Origin: Symbiodinium natans
Taxonomy: Eukaryota > Sar > Dinophyceae > Suessiales > Symbiodiniaceae
Assembly: GCA_905221605.1 (NCBI GenBank)
Contig: CAJNDS010000023.1
Coordinates: 40,001 to 104,000 of the forward strand
DNA length: 64,000 bases
Direction: 5' to 3'
Position 1 is the first letter of the stretch; each line of letters starts with the position of its first letter. The translations under genes were made by a program, and so were the position numbers. The notes beneath the pieces are model-generated. The model saw nothing but the letters and a program-made list of their open reading frames with translations. It made no database searches and was not told the DNA's origin. Positions 25,041-34,700 of this stretch are shown here, piece by piece.

Positions 25041-25801
25041 GCACGAACAGCTCCCTCGTAACGATAGTAGATCGCCACGGGATCTGCTCCCGGCTTCTGC
25101 AAGAGCCCTGAAATACCGGCGCCAATGCCCCGAAGCACAACATCTGCTCCTTTGGCTTGGGACGTCGCATCGGTTGCGAACTTCTGGAAGCGCGCATAGG
25201 CGGTCCTATACTGAGCCTCGCCCAACATACCTTCGGCGTAACTAAGGGCCTCGTCACGGCAATCGGCTCGCGCCATCTCAACTCCCTGACTAAGTCGGAC
25301 CTCGTGCTCGTCTAGCGTCTCGACATCTGGGTCCATCGCGCTCAAAAACGAGGTCTTCAACTCGGAGAGCGAGGCTCCCGTCTCAGGATCTTCGGCTCCC
25401 TCGACGGCTTCGCGAGTCAACTCCGACCGACTTCCACGGTCCCTGGAAACACCCTCGGCCACAGGGCCTGATGTTGGGGGTGGCGCAGGGGGAGACGTTC
25501 CTCCATAGGCTGACGCCACCTGCGCATGGGCTGAACCGAACACGAGTGGCTCCACTCGGTGGTAAATGCTGCTTCCGACGTGGTAACGGTGACACCACGG
25601 CGCTTCAACTCCTGGAGGAAACTGCCATAACGCTTGTTACCCTGGCTCCTCAGGAGCCTCTAGTGCCACTTTCTCTTTATCGGCCTGAGTCATAGCAGGA
25701 CCACTCGGCGAGGTCTGACGCCTCGGAGGATCAAGACTCAAACTCCTAGGCCGCGGGCCAACGGGCCCGGCTGCGTAGCCTCTTGAAGATGGCAATGCCA
25801 T
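25037..25801 (-). pseudogene. Fragment of a retroelement gag 5' region, run into the AGT array
   Basis: On the minus strand an ATG at 25801-25799 (MALPSSRGYAAG) starts 19 bases after the primer-site-like sequence at 25820-25839. The frame is proline- and charge-rich, stops at 25637, and coding sense resumes in another frame to give FLQELKRRGVTVTTSEAAF, then a third frame with LTREAVEGAEDPETGA, DVETLDEHEVRLSQGVEMAR and AYARFQKFATDATSQAKGAD. This alpha-helical, charged text is what a Gag N-terminus looks like, but no zinc finger is left. The frame then enters the microsatellite and continues as polythreonine. It is the truncated 5' end of an element related by its primer site to the one at 26.6-37.2 kb. 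Confidence 0.6.
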
Positions 25802-25819
25802 TGTAGCTGCTTGGAGTGA

Positions 25820-25839
25820 TTTCCCAGAACAGCCCCCAA
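25820..25839 (-). other. Primer-binding-site-like 20-mer, copy 1
   Basis: TTTCCCAGAACAGCCCCCAA on the plus strand. Read on the element's strand it begins TTGGGGGCTGTTC, with the TGG expected where a tRNA 3' CCA primes. It is identical to 37192-37211, and both lie just upstream of Gag-like frames on the minus strand. The cognate tRNA was not identified. Confidence 0.6.
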
Positions 25840-26285
25840 CTAGAAGAAGGTCCAGTGGACCCCGGGGGAAACGTCCAAAGCAAGCTACTTGGGTTCCTTG
25901 GCCTAGCGCAGTCACTCGGTCTTGCCGATTGTTTCCTTGCTTCTCACACGCAAGTCCCGGATCACAGTGCAACCGATCCCGATTGGATCGTACTCAAGAG
26001 CTCGCAAACCTGCTGCGCAGCTGCAGTACGTTAACAGGCACTATGGCGGGTGTGTTGCCTTCGGCTAATAGCTCGGCTAAGCTTTGAGCTACGACCTTTG
26101 AGAGGAGTGTCCACAGCTGCAGTCGGGATGACGTGAAGCTGTACAATGCAAGAGCAAACGACATGCAATTGCTACTTCACTGCATCACATGCTACAATGA
26201 TGCCTGCTGCAAAATGCAACCTACTCACAACGCACGAAGCGAGGGGACATGTCTCTCATACACAGACACAGGCGCTTCCACTACT

Positions 26286-26291
26286 GCTACG

Positions 26292-26354
<63 letters not shown>
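26286..26354. repeat. (ACT)n microsatellite
   Basis: About 23 ACT triplets, the same repeat as the large AGT arrays but in the opposite orientation. Confidence 0.95.
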
Positions 26355-26355
<1 letters not shown>

Positions 26356-26489
26356 GGCTAGCGCGCCTCAGGGCGCCTGGTCGTTTTGCTGCGGCTGAAC
26401 GTCCGGACATTGGTGTTTTGCGTCATTTCCGGTACAGGCCGAAAAGGTAACTTAAAAAAAACTACTCGCGGGCAAGGGAAAGGAAGGTT

Positions 26490-29400
26490 TCAGGGTTTGG
26501 AAGCGATGTGTTGCTGTATGCCGGTCCCTGTTCTAAAGGTCAAGTCTGCAGCCCCTAGAGAAACAAAAACACTGTAAATACCAGTGTTTTGGGCATGGTC
26601 GCCAAAGGCAAGGACGCTTGCTTCGCGCACCGCCCCCTCGGCTTGGGCATCAGTGAAAAACTGCCCATCAATGACCCTACCCGTCCTAACAGTAAGATCA
26701 TCCACGTAGGCAATCCACTCCTTAGTATACTTAAGGCGCCTACCTCTGCCGGGGGCATAAGCCCTATCAACCACAAAGTTGAAGTCATCTGGGCCGTTAA
26801 TCGGGCCAAAGGTGAGGCCGACAGGGAGATACTTCCCTGATCTTGCCACAATGGCCAACACCTCGCGAGCACGCTTGGTGTTCTTAATCTGATTAAACCC
26901 ACTAACCGCATCCACGAAGGTATACCAAACCGAACCTACTGCGGCGGCGAGCACATCGCTGCCCCGCCGACAATAGTACGTGGAGCGCTTAATTCGGGCA
27001 TTCACACGGCGGTAGTCAACCACCAAGCGTCGCTTCCTATGCCGCTTATAGCTGGGCATTTCCTTGGTCGGAAACGGCGCAGATCCCCAAGCCGAGCTGC
27101 CGCGGATCAACTGACCCCGCTTGCATTCCTCTTCAAGCTTGTCGTCGACCCATTGCGCGGACTCGCCCCTCAGACTGTGAGGCTGGGACGAGACCGGCGG
27201 CCCGGTGGGGATGCAGTCATGGGCGAACTTCCTGACCGTGGTCCTGGTGGTGTCCTCCACCCAGAACCCAGCGGCCTTTCGCCGTATGACCTCCCTGACG
27301 GCTGCGATATCAGCATCGGTCAGCCCGGGTCTGGTTGGTCCAGGCTCGATCTTCAAACCCGACCATACGAGGTCTCTATAGGCCTCGGTGCGCCTAGGAT
27401 CCTCCGCGACCTTCTCGCCCGCAAGAGCATAGACCTCAAGGTCAGCCCGGACGGAATCCCAGTCCTTGGCGTCCGCCTTGGTCCGCCAAAACGCTTCCTT
27501 CTCCGCGGCATACTTATCCACCTCCTTATCCAGCTCCGCACGCTCTGCTGGCGTGAGGTCCTCGCCCGACCGCACGTCCGGGAGGGGAACGACTGGAGAG
27601 GGCTGTGGCGCAGCCGCGGCGCTATCTGCACCCGCAGTCGCTGGAAAGCTTTCAACTGCAGCGGTGCACAGCTCTTCTGCGCCCCTCAGACCAAGGTCCT
27701 GGAGCGAGGCGCAGAAAGCCGCCCCTATGAGGTTGTAGTCGGATTGCGCGCGCTCAACGTGCTTGTGCTGCACTGCGCCTAGCGCATCCGGCCTACTACA
27801 CCTCAAACCTACCGATTCTAAACTGAAATCGGCGAGCCACAGGGCCCCGCTCTCAACGAGGTTGCCGCGGCCACTGGCCCGCGCGAACTGGCACATGTCA
27901 GCCCGCACGAAAGCCCAAGGCCAGCGTGGCTCTGCGAGCGTCCCAAACAAGGCGCCCCACTCCTCTAGCCGCCAAGGTTCCCACTCGCCTTTTTGCGCCT
28001 GCAAACGCAGCGCGACGTGGGCGCCCGCGCGTGTGCGTTCCTGCGCACACCGGACGACTAGCTGGAGGAAAGCCCGGGGCACATTCTTGCCCTCAAGCCC
28101 AATTACGAGCACCTTCGGCTCTGTGCGCAGAACAGCGCCGCTAATGGCCTCCAAGTGCTCTTCTGCGGCCAGGTTCCAGGTGATCCCGTAGGCCTGCTTG
28201 CCTTGCACAAAAGCGGGAACAACCCTGTACCCGTGCCTCCTAGCCGCGTCGGAAACGACCGCGTCACCCCAAGCAACCTCTAAGACATCGGCAACCCCAC
28301 CAAGGAAATACTGCCGGAACCAACTCTCGACAGCACCCGACTCTGGGGAAGCCCTAGGCTGCAACGCGCGGGGTTCCGCGACCAAGAGGTCCGCGAGGGC
28401 CTCTTGGATCGAGAGCACACTCGTGCCGGCACGAGACGCTCGCTCGAGGGTCCTGTCCTGCAACGAATACGCCCCCTTGTCCAACTTTCTGGCCGAGGCT
28501 GCAGCAAGCACGCCGTCGCGGTTTAGGTCGATTTTGGAAATGATTTCCTTCACAGAAACCGCTTCATGGGCCGGACGGGTCCCTTCTGAAAGCGTGAGCG
28601 CTCCGTCCTCGGCGATATATGCAAGCCGCCATTTGACGCGAACCCCGCTGGCGTCGGGGAGATAGCGATGGACGCCAACCTGCGCACGGGCCGCATCCAG
28701 CGTGACCCGTCCTAACCTGCACACCTTCGGGCCTCCACCTACACCCCGATAGGCAATGCGGTCACCAAGGCGGAGGACGAAGTCCCTCCCGCGCCTGGTC
28801 AGCGTGAACTCCACCTGCTTGGCGTCGCCTTGAACCTGCTGCCCTAAGCTGGGGCGAGACAAGTCGTCCCCGCCGGTTCCATCGTCCTCAAAGACGACCG
28901 GCTCGCGGGATTCCGCGCCATCTGCATCCGCAGGGACAAGAATGCAGTCTTCTGCGTGCGCCTCCATCGGGCCGCGCCGGGCGGAAGAAGTACCCCCCGA
29001 CTCCATCGACACGGGCTCCAAGGTGAGCCTGTGGCCCTTGACTTCCAACACGCGCCAGGGGCCGGTCAGACCCGGTTTCCAAGGCACACGCCCCGCCCCC
29101 TCTGAGCGGGCCCTCGGAGCGTTCCAGACCACTCGGTCGCCTGGTTTAAGGTCCACAGTGCGCCTATGACGGTTTGCAAGCTTCGCCCGCGCTTCTGAAG
29201 ACCGCGTCCAGTGCTCTCGGACCGCAGCAGCTAGCTCCGAGAACTGTTTGAACTGGCTCCGAGCCCAATCAGAGATTGGTTCAAACTGCAAGGCGTCTCG
29301 CAGGACGTCCTTTTCAAGTGGTAGAGCGAGCGACCAGCTCCGCTCTAGGTCCCTCGGGGTATACCCGCGGGGTCCCGGAGTGTTGTCTATGACGTACTCC

Positions 29401-30305
29401 GCCACCACGAGCCAATCCGACCAAGCTTCGGAAAGGGAGGCGCCGACTTGTCTGACGACCGCCCCCAGCACCTTTTGAACTTCTTGGTGGACTCGCTCGT
29501 TTGCGCCCAACTCACAAGGCCTCAAGGGCGCGCTAAACCGCCACTCGGTCCCAAGCATCGCGCTGAGTTCTGCCATGAGCGCGTTCTTGAACTCTGGCCC
29601 TCTGTCCGACCTGATGAGGCTCGGGATCGTCCTGCTGCGAAGCACACAGCGCACGAACGCCCTCCTGACTTCCGGATGAGTCAGAGACCTCATCGGCTCG
29701 AGGAGGACAGCATGACTGAGGCAATCGAAGTACGTAAGCGAGTACCTATGCCCCTCCCTGTCCTCTCGGTTCGGACCCTCACAGTCCACGCTGACTTCCT
29801 GCCAGCATGTCTCGGCGCCACACTTGACCGCACGAGCTTCAACCTTCGTCGGTCGAGAGCGGCCTTTAATGCAGGCGAGACACTTGGCGACCCAGGTCCG
29901 CACATCTTTCTCCAAATCGGGCCACCAGACTGCCCTCTCCAGCAGTTTGATGGTAACCTCGGCAGACCTATGGGCCCCAAGGACTCCACAGTGGACTGAA
30001 TTGTAGCAGGCGCGGCGCCAGGTCACCCCATTCGCGCCCGCAGCCCCGTTGGGAACCACTGGGACGACGACGGTTTGACCCGTCCTGAGGGTCACCTCGC
30101 GCTCCAACAACCCGTCTCCGGATATCACCATCGGCGGCTCCGGCTTGCGAATCGAGCCCGCCAATGAGGGATCGCGCCGCTGGCCCTCGTACCACGCCGT
30201 ACGAAGGGATCCCGTGACTCGGAACTCCGAAATGTTCGCCGCGTCCCTCGCCTCGACCGCAAGCTGTTCGCGACGATTTTCGTCCTCCCCCGCGGCCAGG
30301 CTCAA
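26490..30305 (-). CDS. Pol part: integrase, methyltransferase-like domain, RT fingers/palm
   Basis: The frame is open well upstream of its first possible start (coding sense begins about 30390: HSSTKVKVEFKGGVPSL), so it is entered from another frame, not by an ATG. Integrase: HCGVLGAH...CLACIKG (H2C2 zinc finger), catalytic VSVDCEGP, LIRSDRGPEF and CELGANERVHQE with 35 residues between the last Asp and Glu, then GLTGPWRVLEVKGHRLTLEP, the C-terminal GPY/F-like fold. A middle region (about 28290-27900) reads VADVLEVAWGDAVVSDAARR and PKVLVIGLEGKN, like a degenerate Rossmann methyltransferase. The C-terminal part has SSAWGSAPF, LVVDYRRVNARI, VDAVSGFNQI, LPVGLTFGPINGPDDFN and AYVDDLTVRTG: RT motifs 1-5 of Ty3 type. 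After VRE at 26621 the frame is palindrome repeat, not protein. The thumb is absent here; it lies at ~32.9 kb. Confidence 0.85.
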   Translation of the reverse strand: MSLAAGEDENRREQLAVEARDAANISEFRVTGSLRTAWYEGQRRDPSLAGSIRKPEPPMVISGDGLLEREVTLRTGQTVVVPVVPNGAAGANGVTWRRACYNSVHCGVLGAHRSAEVTIKLLERAVWWPDLEKDVRTWVAKCLACIKGRSRPTKVEARAVKCGAETCWQEVSVDCEGPNREDREGHRYSLTYFDCLSHAVLLEPMRSLTHPEVRRAFVRCVLRSRTIPSLIRSDRGPEFKNALMAELSAMLGTEWRFSAPLRPCELGANERVHQEVQKVLGAVVRQVGASLSEAWSDWLVVAEYVIDNTPGPRGYTPRDLERSWSLALPLEKDVLRDALQFEPISDWARSQFKQFSELAAAVREHWTRSSEARAKLANRHRRTVDLKPGDRVVWNAPRARSEGAGRVPWKPGLTGPWRVLEVKGHRLTLEPVSMESGGTSSARRGPMEAHAEDCILVPADADGAESREPVVFEDDGTGGDDLSRPSLGQQVQGDAKQVEFTLTRRGRDFVLRLGDRIAYRGVGGGPKVCRLGRVTLDAARAQVGVHRYLPDASGVRVKWRLAYIAEDGALTLSEGTRPAHEAVSVKEIISKIDLNRDGVLAAASARKLDKGAYSLQDRTLERASRAGTSVLSIQEALADLLVAEPRALQPRASPESGAVESWFRQYFLGGVADVLEVAWGDAVVSDAARRHGYRVVPAFVQGKQAYGITWNLAAEEHLEAISGAVLRTEPKVLVIGLEGKNVPRAFLQLVVRCAQERTRAGAHVALRLQAQKGEWEPWRLEEWGALFGTLAEPRWPWAFVRADMCQFARASGRGNLVESGALWLADFSLESVGLRCSRPDALGAVQHKHVERAQSDYNLIGAAFCASLQDLGLRGAEELCTAAVESFPATAGADSAAAAPQPSPVVPLPDVRSGEDLTPAERAELDKEVDKYAAEKEAFWRTKADAKDWDSVRADLEVYALAGEKVAEDPRRTEAYRDLVWSGLKIEPGPTRPGLTDADIAAVREVIRRKAAGFWVEDTTRTTVRKFAHDCIPTGPPVSSQPHSLRGESAQWVDDKLEEECKRGQLIRGSSAWGSAPFPTKEMPSYKRHRKRRLVVDYRRVNARIKRSTYYCRRGSDVLAAAVGSVWYTFVDAVSGFNQIKNTKRAREVLAIVARSGKYLPVGLTFGPINGPDDFNFVVDRAYAPGRGRRLKYTKEWIAYVDDLTVRTGRVIDGQFFTDAQAEGAVREASVLAFGDHAQNTGIYSVFVSLGAADLTFRTGTGIQQHIASKP
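26551..26620 (-). repeat. Solo copy of the palindrome unit at the retroelement break
   Basis: Read on the minus strand, CAAGCGTCC, TGCCTTTGGCGACCATGCCC and AAAACACTG-GTATTTA-CAGTGTTTT follow the units at 23.0-23.6 kb. The palindrome here is perfect and differs from the 23149 version by paired changes in both arms. It begins exactly where reverse transcriptase sequence ends (26620/26621). Confidence 0.85.
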
Positions 30306-31747
30306 AGACGGAACACCGCCCTTAAACTCGACCTTGACCTTGGTTGAGGAATGGTCCCAAATGCACAGGATAGGGCTTGGCTGACGAGCTCTAGAACCAC
30401 AGCAGGGCCATTGTGCTCCTCACCCATAAACGCCAAAACTCTACCCTTCAGCTTGCAGTCATTGGCATTCTTCCCGCGACTGATAGCGCCCGCGGTCCAA
30501 TGCCCTTCTACGCCCTCATTGGACGCAGAGAATTGAGCAAGGACCCTTGACGCCTGCCGGGTAGAACCGCGGGGATCCGAGGCTTCTCCGGTTGCCCGCC
30601 AGCCAATGACCTGAGTAACCCTACCCACAAGGGCTATCAGCTTGCCGAAGGAGGGGTCTAAGGCAACCTCCTTGCCCTTAGACCTCCAGAGCACTTCGCA
30701 CTGCTCATTCACGACATGTCTGTGGCCGTGCCAGTTCACCACTGACGACCAATGCACGACGATGTCGCCCTGAACCGCATCCAGGGGCGAGCAGTTGTGC
30801 CCCGCCACCACAGCACCATCTTCTCTAACCACCCATGTGGTCCAGTAAGGCTTCACATCGCCCCACTTGGAAAGATCCTTGTGCTGGGAGCCGAGGCTGA
30901 GCTTCATGGAATGGCCCTTCTTCCATATCTTCCCACTCAGCATGCCATATGCTGTGGGAACTGGAGCATCCTTGGGCGTAGTCCTGAACCCTACCGCCCA
31001 TTGCTGGATGGTTGAGGACCTAACCCTAAACAAACCTCCTGTCCTATCCAAAGTTGCAAGGACGGAGTTGACCTCTAGGCCCACCTCATGGGCCTCAAGG
31101 TCGCCCTCAAGCGGAGGCTCGGGCTCCTCCCGCTCGGCTATCTCTACCGAGGTATCGACTGCCTCTTTCTCGATGCAGGCGGGGCAGCGAGAAAACAGGT
31201 AGGTCCGTTTGCCGCAGATGCATAGACCCTCATGGTCCCAGAGGGGTCGTGACGGTTCGTCCAGCATCCCTCTAATGCTAGCATCATCGATGGAACGAAC
31301 CGCGTCCAACCTCAAGGACCGCAGAACTTCCGCCCCCAATGCCTGCTTCCCTACGATCCCAAAACCTCGCAGGGGAGGCTCCGGAAAATCCTTCTTGAGT
31401 TCCGGACAAGCCTCGGCCACTTCCAAGTGGCCTTGCTGCGTGCGCCAAAGGCGTGGCCGCACCGCCCAGATAGCCTTGATGCCTGCCCAAGCCTCTCCTA
31501 CAGCCCTAGCTTCTTTGCGCTGCAGGTTCCTTGCTTGGAGCGTAAGCTCAACAACCAAAGGCCACCTAAGGACGGCTGTGACCAGCCCGCCTTGCCCAAG
31601 TCCTACGAGGAACTGCGGACGAAACCCCGAAGCTTCCCTAAGAACCTTGGCACAGCAAGTCGACCCTGATCCGCTTGATCTTCTTGGTCCCTGCGAGCCT
31701 GCCTGCCCCGCAATCAAAATGCGAGGCGAGCCCGTCGGTATCCTCAA
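30302..31747 (-). CDS. Pol spacer region between RNase H and integrase
   Basis: A 481-codon frame overlaps the upstream frame by 110 bases (+1 relative to it) and the integrase frame at its 3' end (-1). It contains GLGQGGLVTAVLRWPLVVEL, a CxC...CPAC cluster (CICGKRTYLFSRCPAC, a possible zinc ribbon) and WTTWVVREDGAVVAGHNCSP. It is not a standard Ty3 domain. The position between RNase H and integrase and the lack of an own start suggest it is a polyprotein segment separated by frame changes, which could be mutations or programmed frameshifts. Confidence 0.6.
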   Translation of the reverse strand: MRIPTGSPRILIAGQAGSQGPRRSSGSGSTCCAKVLREASGFRPQFLVGLGQGGLVTAVLRWPLVVELTLQARNLQRKEARAVGEAWAGIKAIWAVRPRLWRTQQGHLEVAEACPELKKDFPEPPLRGFGIVGKQALGAEVLRSLRLDAVRSIDDASIRGMLDEPSRPLWDHEGLCICGKRTYLFSRCPACIEKEAVDTSVEIAEREEPEPPLEGDLEAHEVGLEVNSVLATLDRTGGLFRVRSSTIQQWAVGFRTTPKDAPVPTAYGMLSGKIWKKGHSMKLSLGSQHKDLSKWGDVKPYWTTWVVREDGAVVAGHNCSPLDAVQGDIVVHWSSVVNWHGHRHVVNEQCEVLWRSKGKEVALDPSFGKLIALVGRVTQVIGWRATGEASDPRGSTRQASRVLAQFSASNEGVEGHWTAGAISRGKNANDCKLKGRVLAFMGEEHNGPAVVLELVSQALSCAFGTIPQPRSRSSLRAVFRL

Positions 31748-34700
31748 ACGGACCCCAACAACCCCTGACAGCCACAGAAATTCCAGGGAGGCTCGCTTGG
31801 AAGACGCGCCTGATCTCAGTCAGCTCTGCGTCCTGCTCTTTCCAACGCGCGTAGTCAAAGACAACCATGACGCGCACCGGAAGGGCTGCGACGACGCACA
31901 TCGGCACAGCCGCGGCCTGGACACGGCCCGCAGGCTCTGGGACGGCGTCGTTGCCGACCGCCCAGGGCACGGGTCCGTCACCCTCAGTACCCTCTCCGAG
32001 GTACTGGTCCAGGTCGAAACCTCGGAGTTGGCCCGAAAGGCCCTCGAGGTCTTTCGTCCTCGCCGCAAGGAGCGCATCCCGATCTTTGGGATTGCGGCTA
32101 AAACTGTCACCCAGCGTCGCTGAGCGACCGCTAAGGCTCCTTATTTCGGACCCATCCATAAGGATTTCTGCAACCCACCGGACGAGCTTCGGATCCATTC
32201 CGATGTCCGATGTTTGCGCTCGGGTAAGGTTGGCATGATCTGTCCAACACAGAGTCCGAATAGAGCCGAACATGCGGCGTGTCGCCCGCTTTACCTCGAG
32301 CTGGGCAAACGCCTCCTGTATCAAGGGCGGCCAGTTCTGCTGCGCGGGGGTCAGGCTCTTTGAGTGCGTCATAAGCACCTTGAGCTGACTCAAGTCACGC
32401 GTCATCTGCACGACGCTGCCCCCTACCGCGATGCCCGACGCATCCGCGATCTGCTCAAGGGGACACGACCCATCCGCAGCAGAGGCCTCATCGAAGGTAG
32501 CCAAATTGATGCGGTTCTGCATCATGCGCTTAATCGCTTTAAAGGCTTTGCAACCCTCGGTGGCGGCTGAGCCCAGCCCGCCTTCAGGAAAGACGGCGCC
32601 TGGCTTCTGCCACTGCCCTAAAATCTTGGCTGCGTGCCCATACTCAACAGGCAGGTAGCCGCGCAACCAGTTTGCGCAACCCAAAAATTGCTGAATGTGA
32701 AGCTTCTCCCAGAGCGGGGGAAAGTCAATCACCGCCTGACAACGCTCTTCGTCAGGCGAACTCCCGTCCCGCCCAATGTTGTGTCCCAGGAGCTTGCCTT
32801 TGGAGACACAAACTTCGGCCTTGCTGATTCCAAAGGAGAACCCAAACAAGATTGACTTATCTAGGAAACCCTCTAAGGAAACGAGGTGGTCGAGGAGGTG
32901 CGGGCACGCTTTAGGGTGCCGGGCGCGCATATCTGCCGCGAGCTTCTCATAATAGTAGTCCGTTGGAGGCTCTTCGATCATCTTCTCGATGTCCCAGCTC
33001 TCCACGATATGATAGCTCGGGCAGCGCGCCGTATCGACCGCGTCTGCTGGGCGCACAGCGTCACTTGCGCCTCTCCCAGCAGTGGCCGATCCCTTACGCC
33101 AGCCAGCCCAGCGTGGCCCCTTGCGCGTCCTAAAGACCGCGAGGCGTTCGGTGACTGGAACCTCATCGCTGCACGCAACGCTTTCCGCCACACGCAAATC
33201 CCTCGTGTCCCAGAGACGCCACGCCTCACCTACGCGCTGAAGCAAGCACGTTTCGTAAGGCGCCTTCTCGACCGCCAGAGTCCCGAGGTCCTTCTGCGCA
33301 GGGCGCCTACCCCACACAGACGCGTAACCACCCGGCGCCTCCCACCAGCTGTCGACGCTTGGAAGGTGGTCCAAGCAAGTAAGCACTCCAGGCTCCTCAA
33401 CAGGGCGCCCAACCGGGCCGCTCCCGCCCCACACCGAAGCGAGAACAGTCACCGCAGCAAGGACCGATAGCACACCGATCCTGGCGCCGGTACGCAGCCG
33501 CCCAAAGGACCGCGCACACGAGGAACAACCTTGGAAGCTTCTTGCCGCGGCCCTGGACGCGGACCCGCAAGCAAAGCACGGGTCGTGGTCAACCGAGGCA
33601 ACGGCGACCCCACAATCCGCACATGCCTGCGGAGACGGCTCCGACTCGAAAACCGTCTCAACCGCGCCACAACCACAGGCCGCAGTGCTTACGAGGCCGG
33701 AACGCACTTCCGCAACAACCTCGCCCGGCTGGAGAGAGTGATCACACTCTTGGGCTGCGAGCAACACAAACCCCTTTCCCTCTCCTGTGGGCCAAAGGCC
33801 TGGTACGGCCTCGACCCCGCATTCCACCGGAAGCACTACCTCGGACAGGGATCCCTCTGCGGAGACCCCGGGCTCCCGCACGACAGGCACCAGCACCCCG
33901 TCGCCTGGCGAGAGCTCGAGAGGCTCTTCCCCGTCGTAGCGGAGGAGCTCCCGACTTCCGCACCCAGGCTCGGTGCATGACGCGTCGTCCAGGCTCGACA
34001 ACCGCGCCTCGAAGGCGTAGGCCCTGTCCTTCCGGGTCTTGCTGTGATCCTCGCACCTGGGCATCCTGATTCCCAGCGTGTCGAGGACGTGAAAGTCGGG
34101 ACCCGGCCTGAAGCCCAGGCCCATCCTTCCGGCGCAGTCCAACGCTCTGCCGCCGAGGATCAGTCCGTGCCAATCGGACGTCCCCCTGGCTGCGATTTTG
34201 CATCGCACGAAAATTTCAGTGTTGGGGCGACAGTCGTCCGCCGTCCTGCCTTCCAGCAGCGTGACGCGCAAGACTGCTGCCCCCTTCAGAGGAACGGGGG
34301 CTCCCGAAGCAATGCCATGCACATATTCGGGGTGGACCCACTTCTCGAGTCTCACGACCGGGAAGCCGGGATCTTCGGTACCGATCCCCAGCTCTGCAGC
34401 CCGGTTCATCATGCCCACCACAAGTTCCTCGGTCACGTGGTTTGCGCCGGCGCATCCGTCGAGCATGCACTCGACCTTACGGTCGAGCACCTGGACTACC
34501 GTTCTGTGCTGGTAGCCTCCTGGCTCGTTGTCTGCCAGGCTCCACCAGTCCTTCGGCAGATCGTCCAGGGTGGCGAACTTGTCCCGCCCGCCCTTGCTCA
34601 ACGGAAGCGCGTGCTGCTGCACCGCGGCGCGTCCTGCGGCTCCTGAGACGCCTGCCTGGACGCCTGAGCTGCCTATCTGGACACTAAACGCGGCGAAGGG

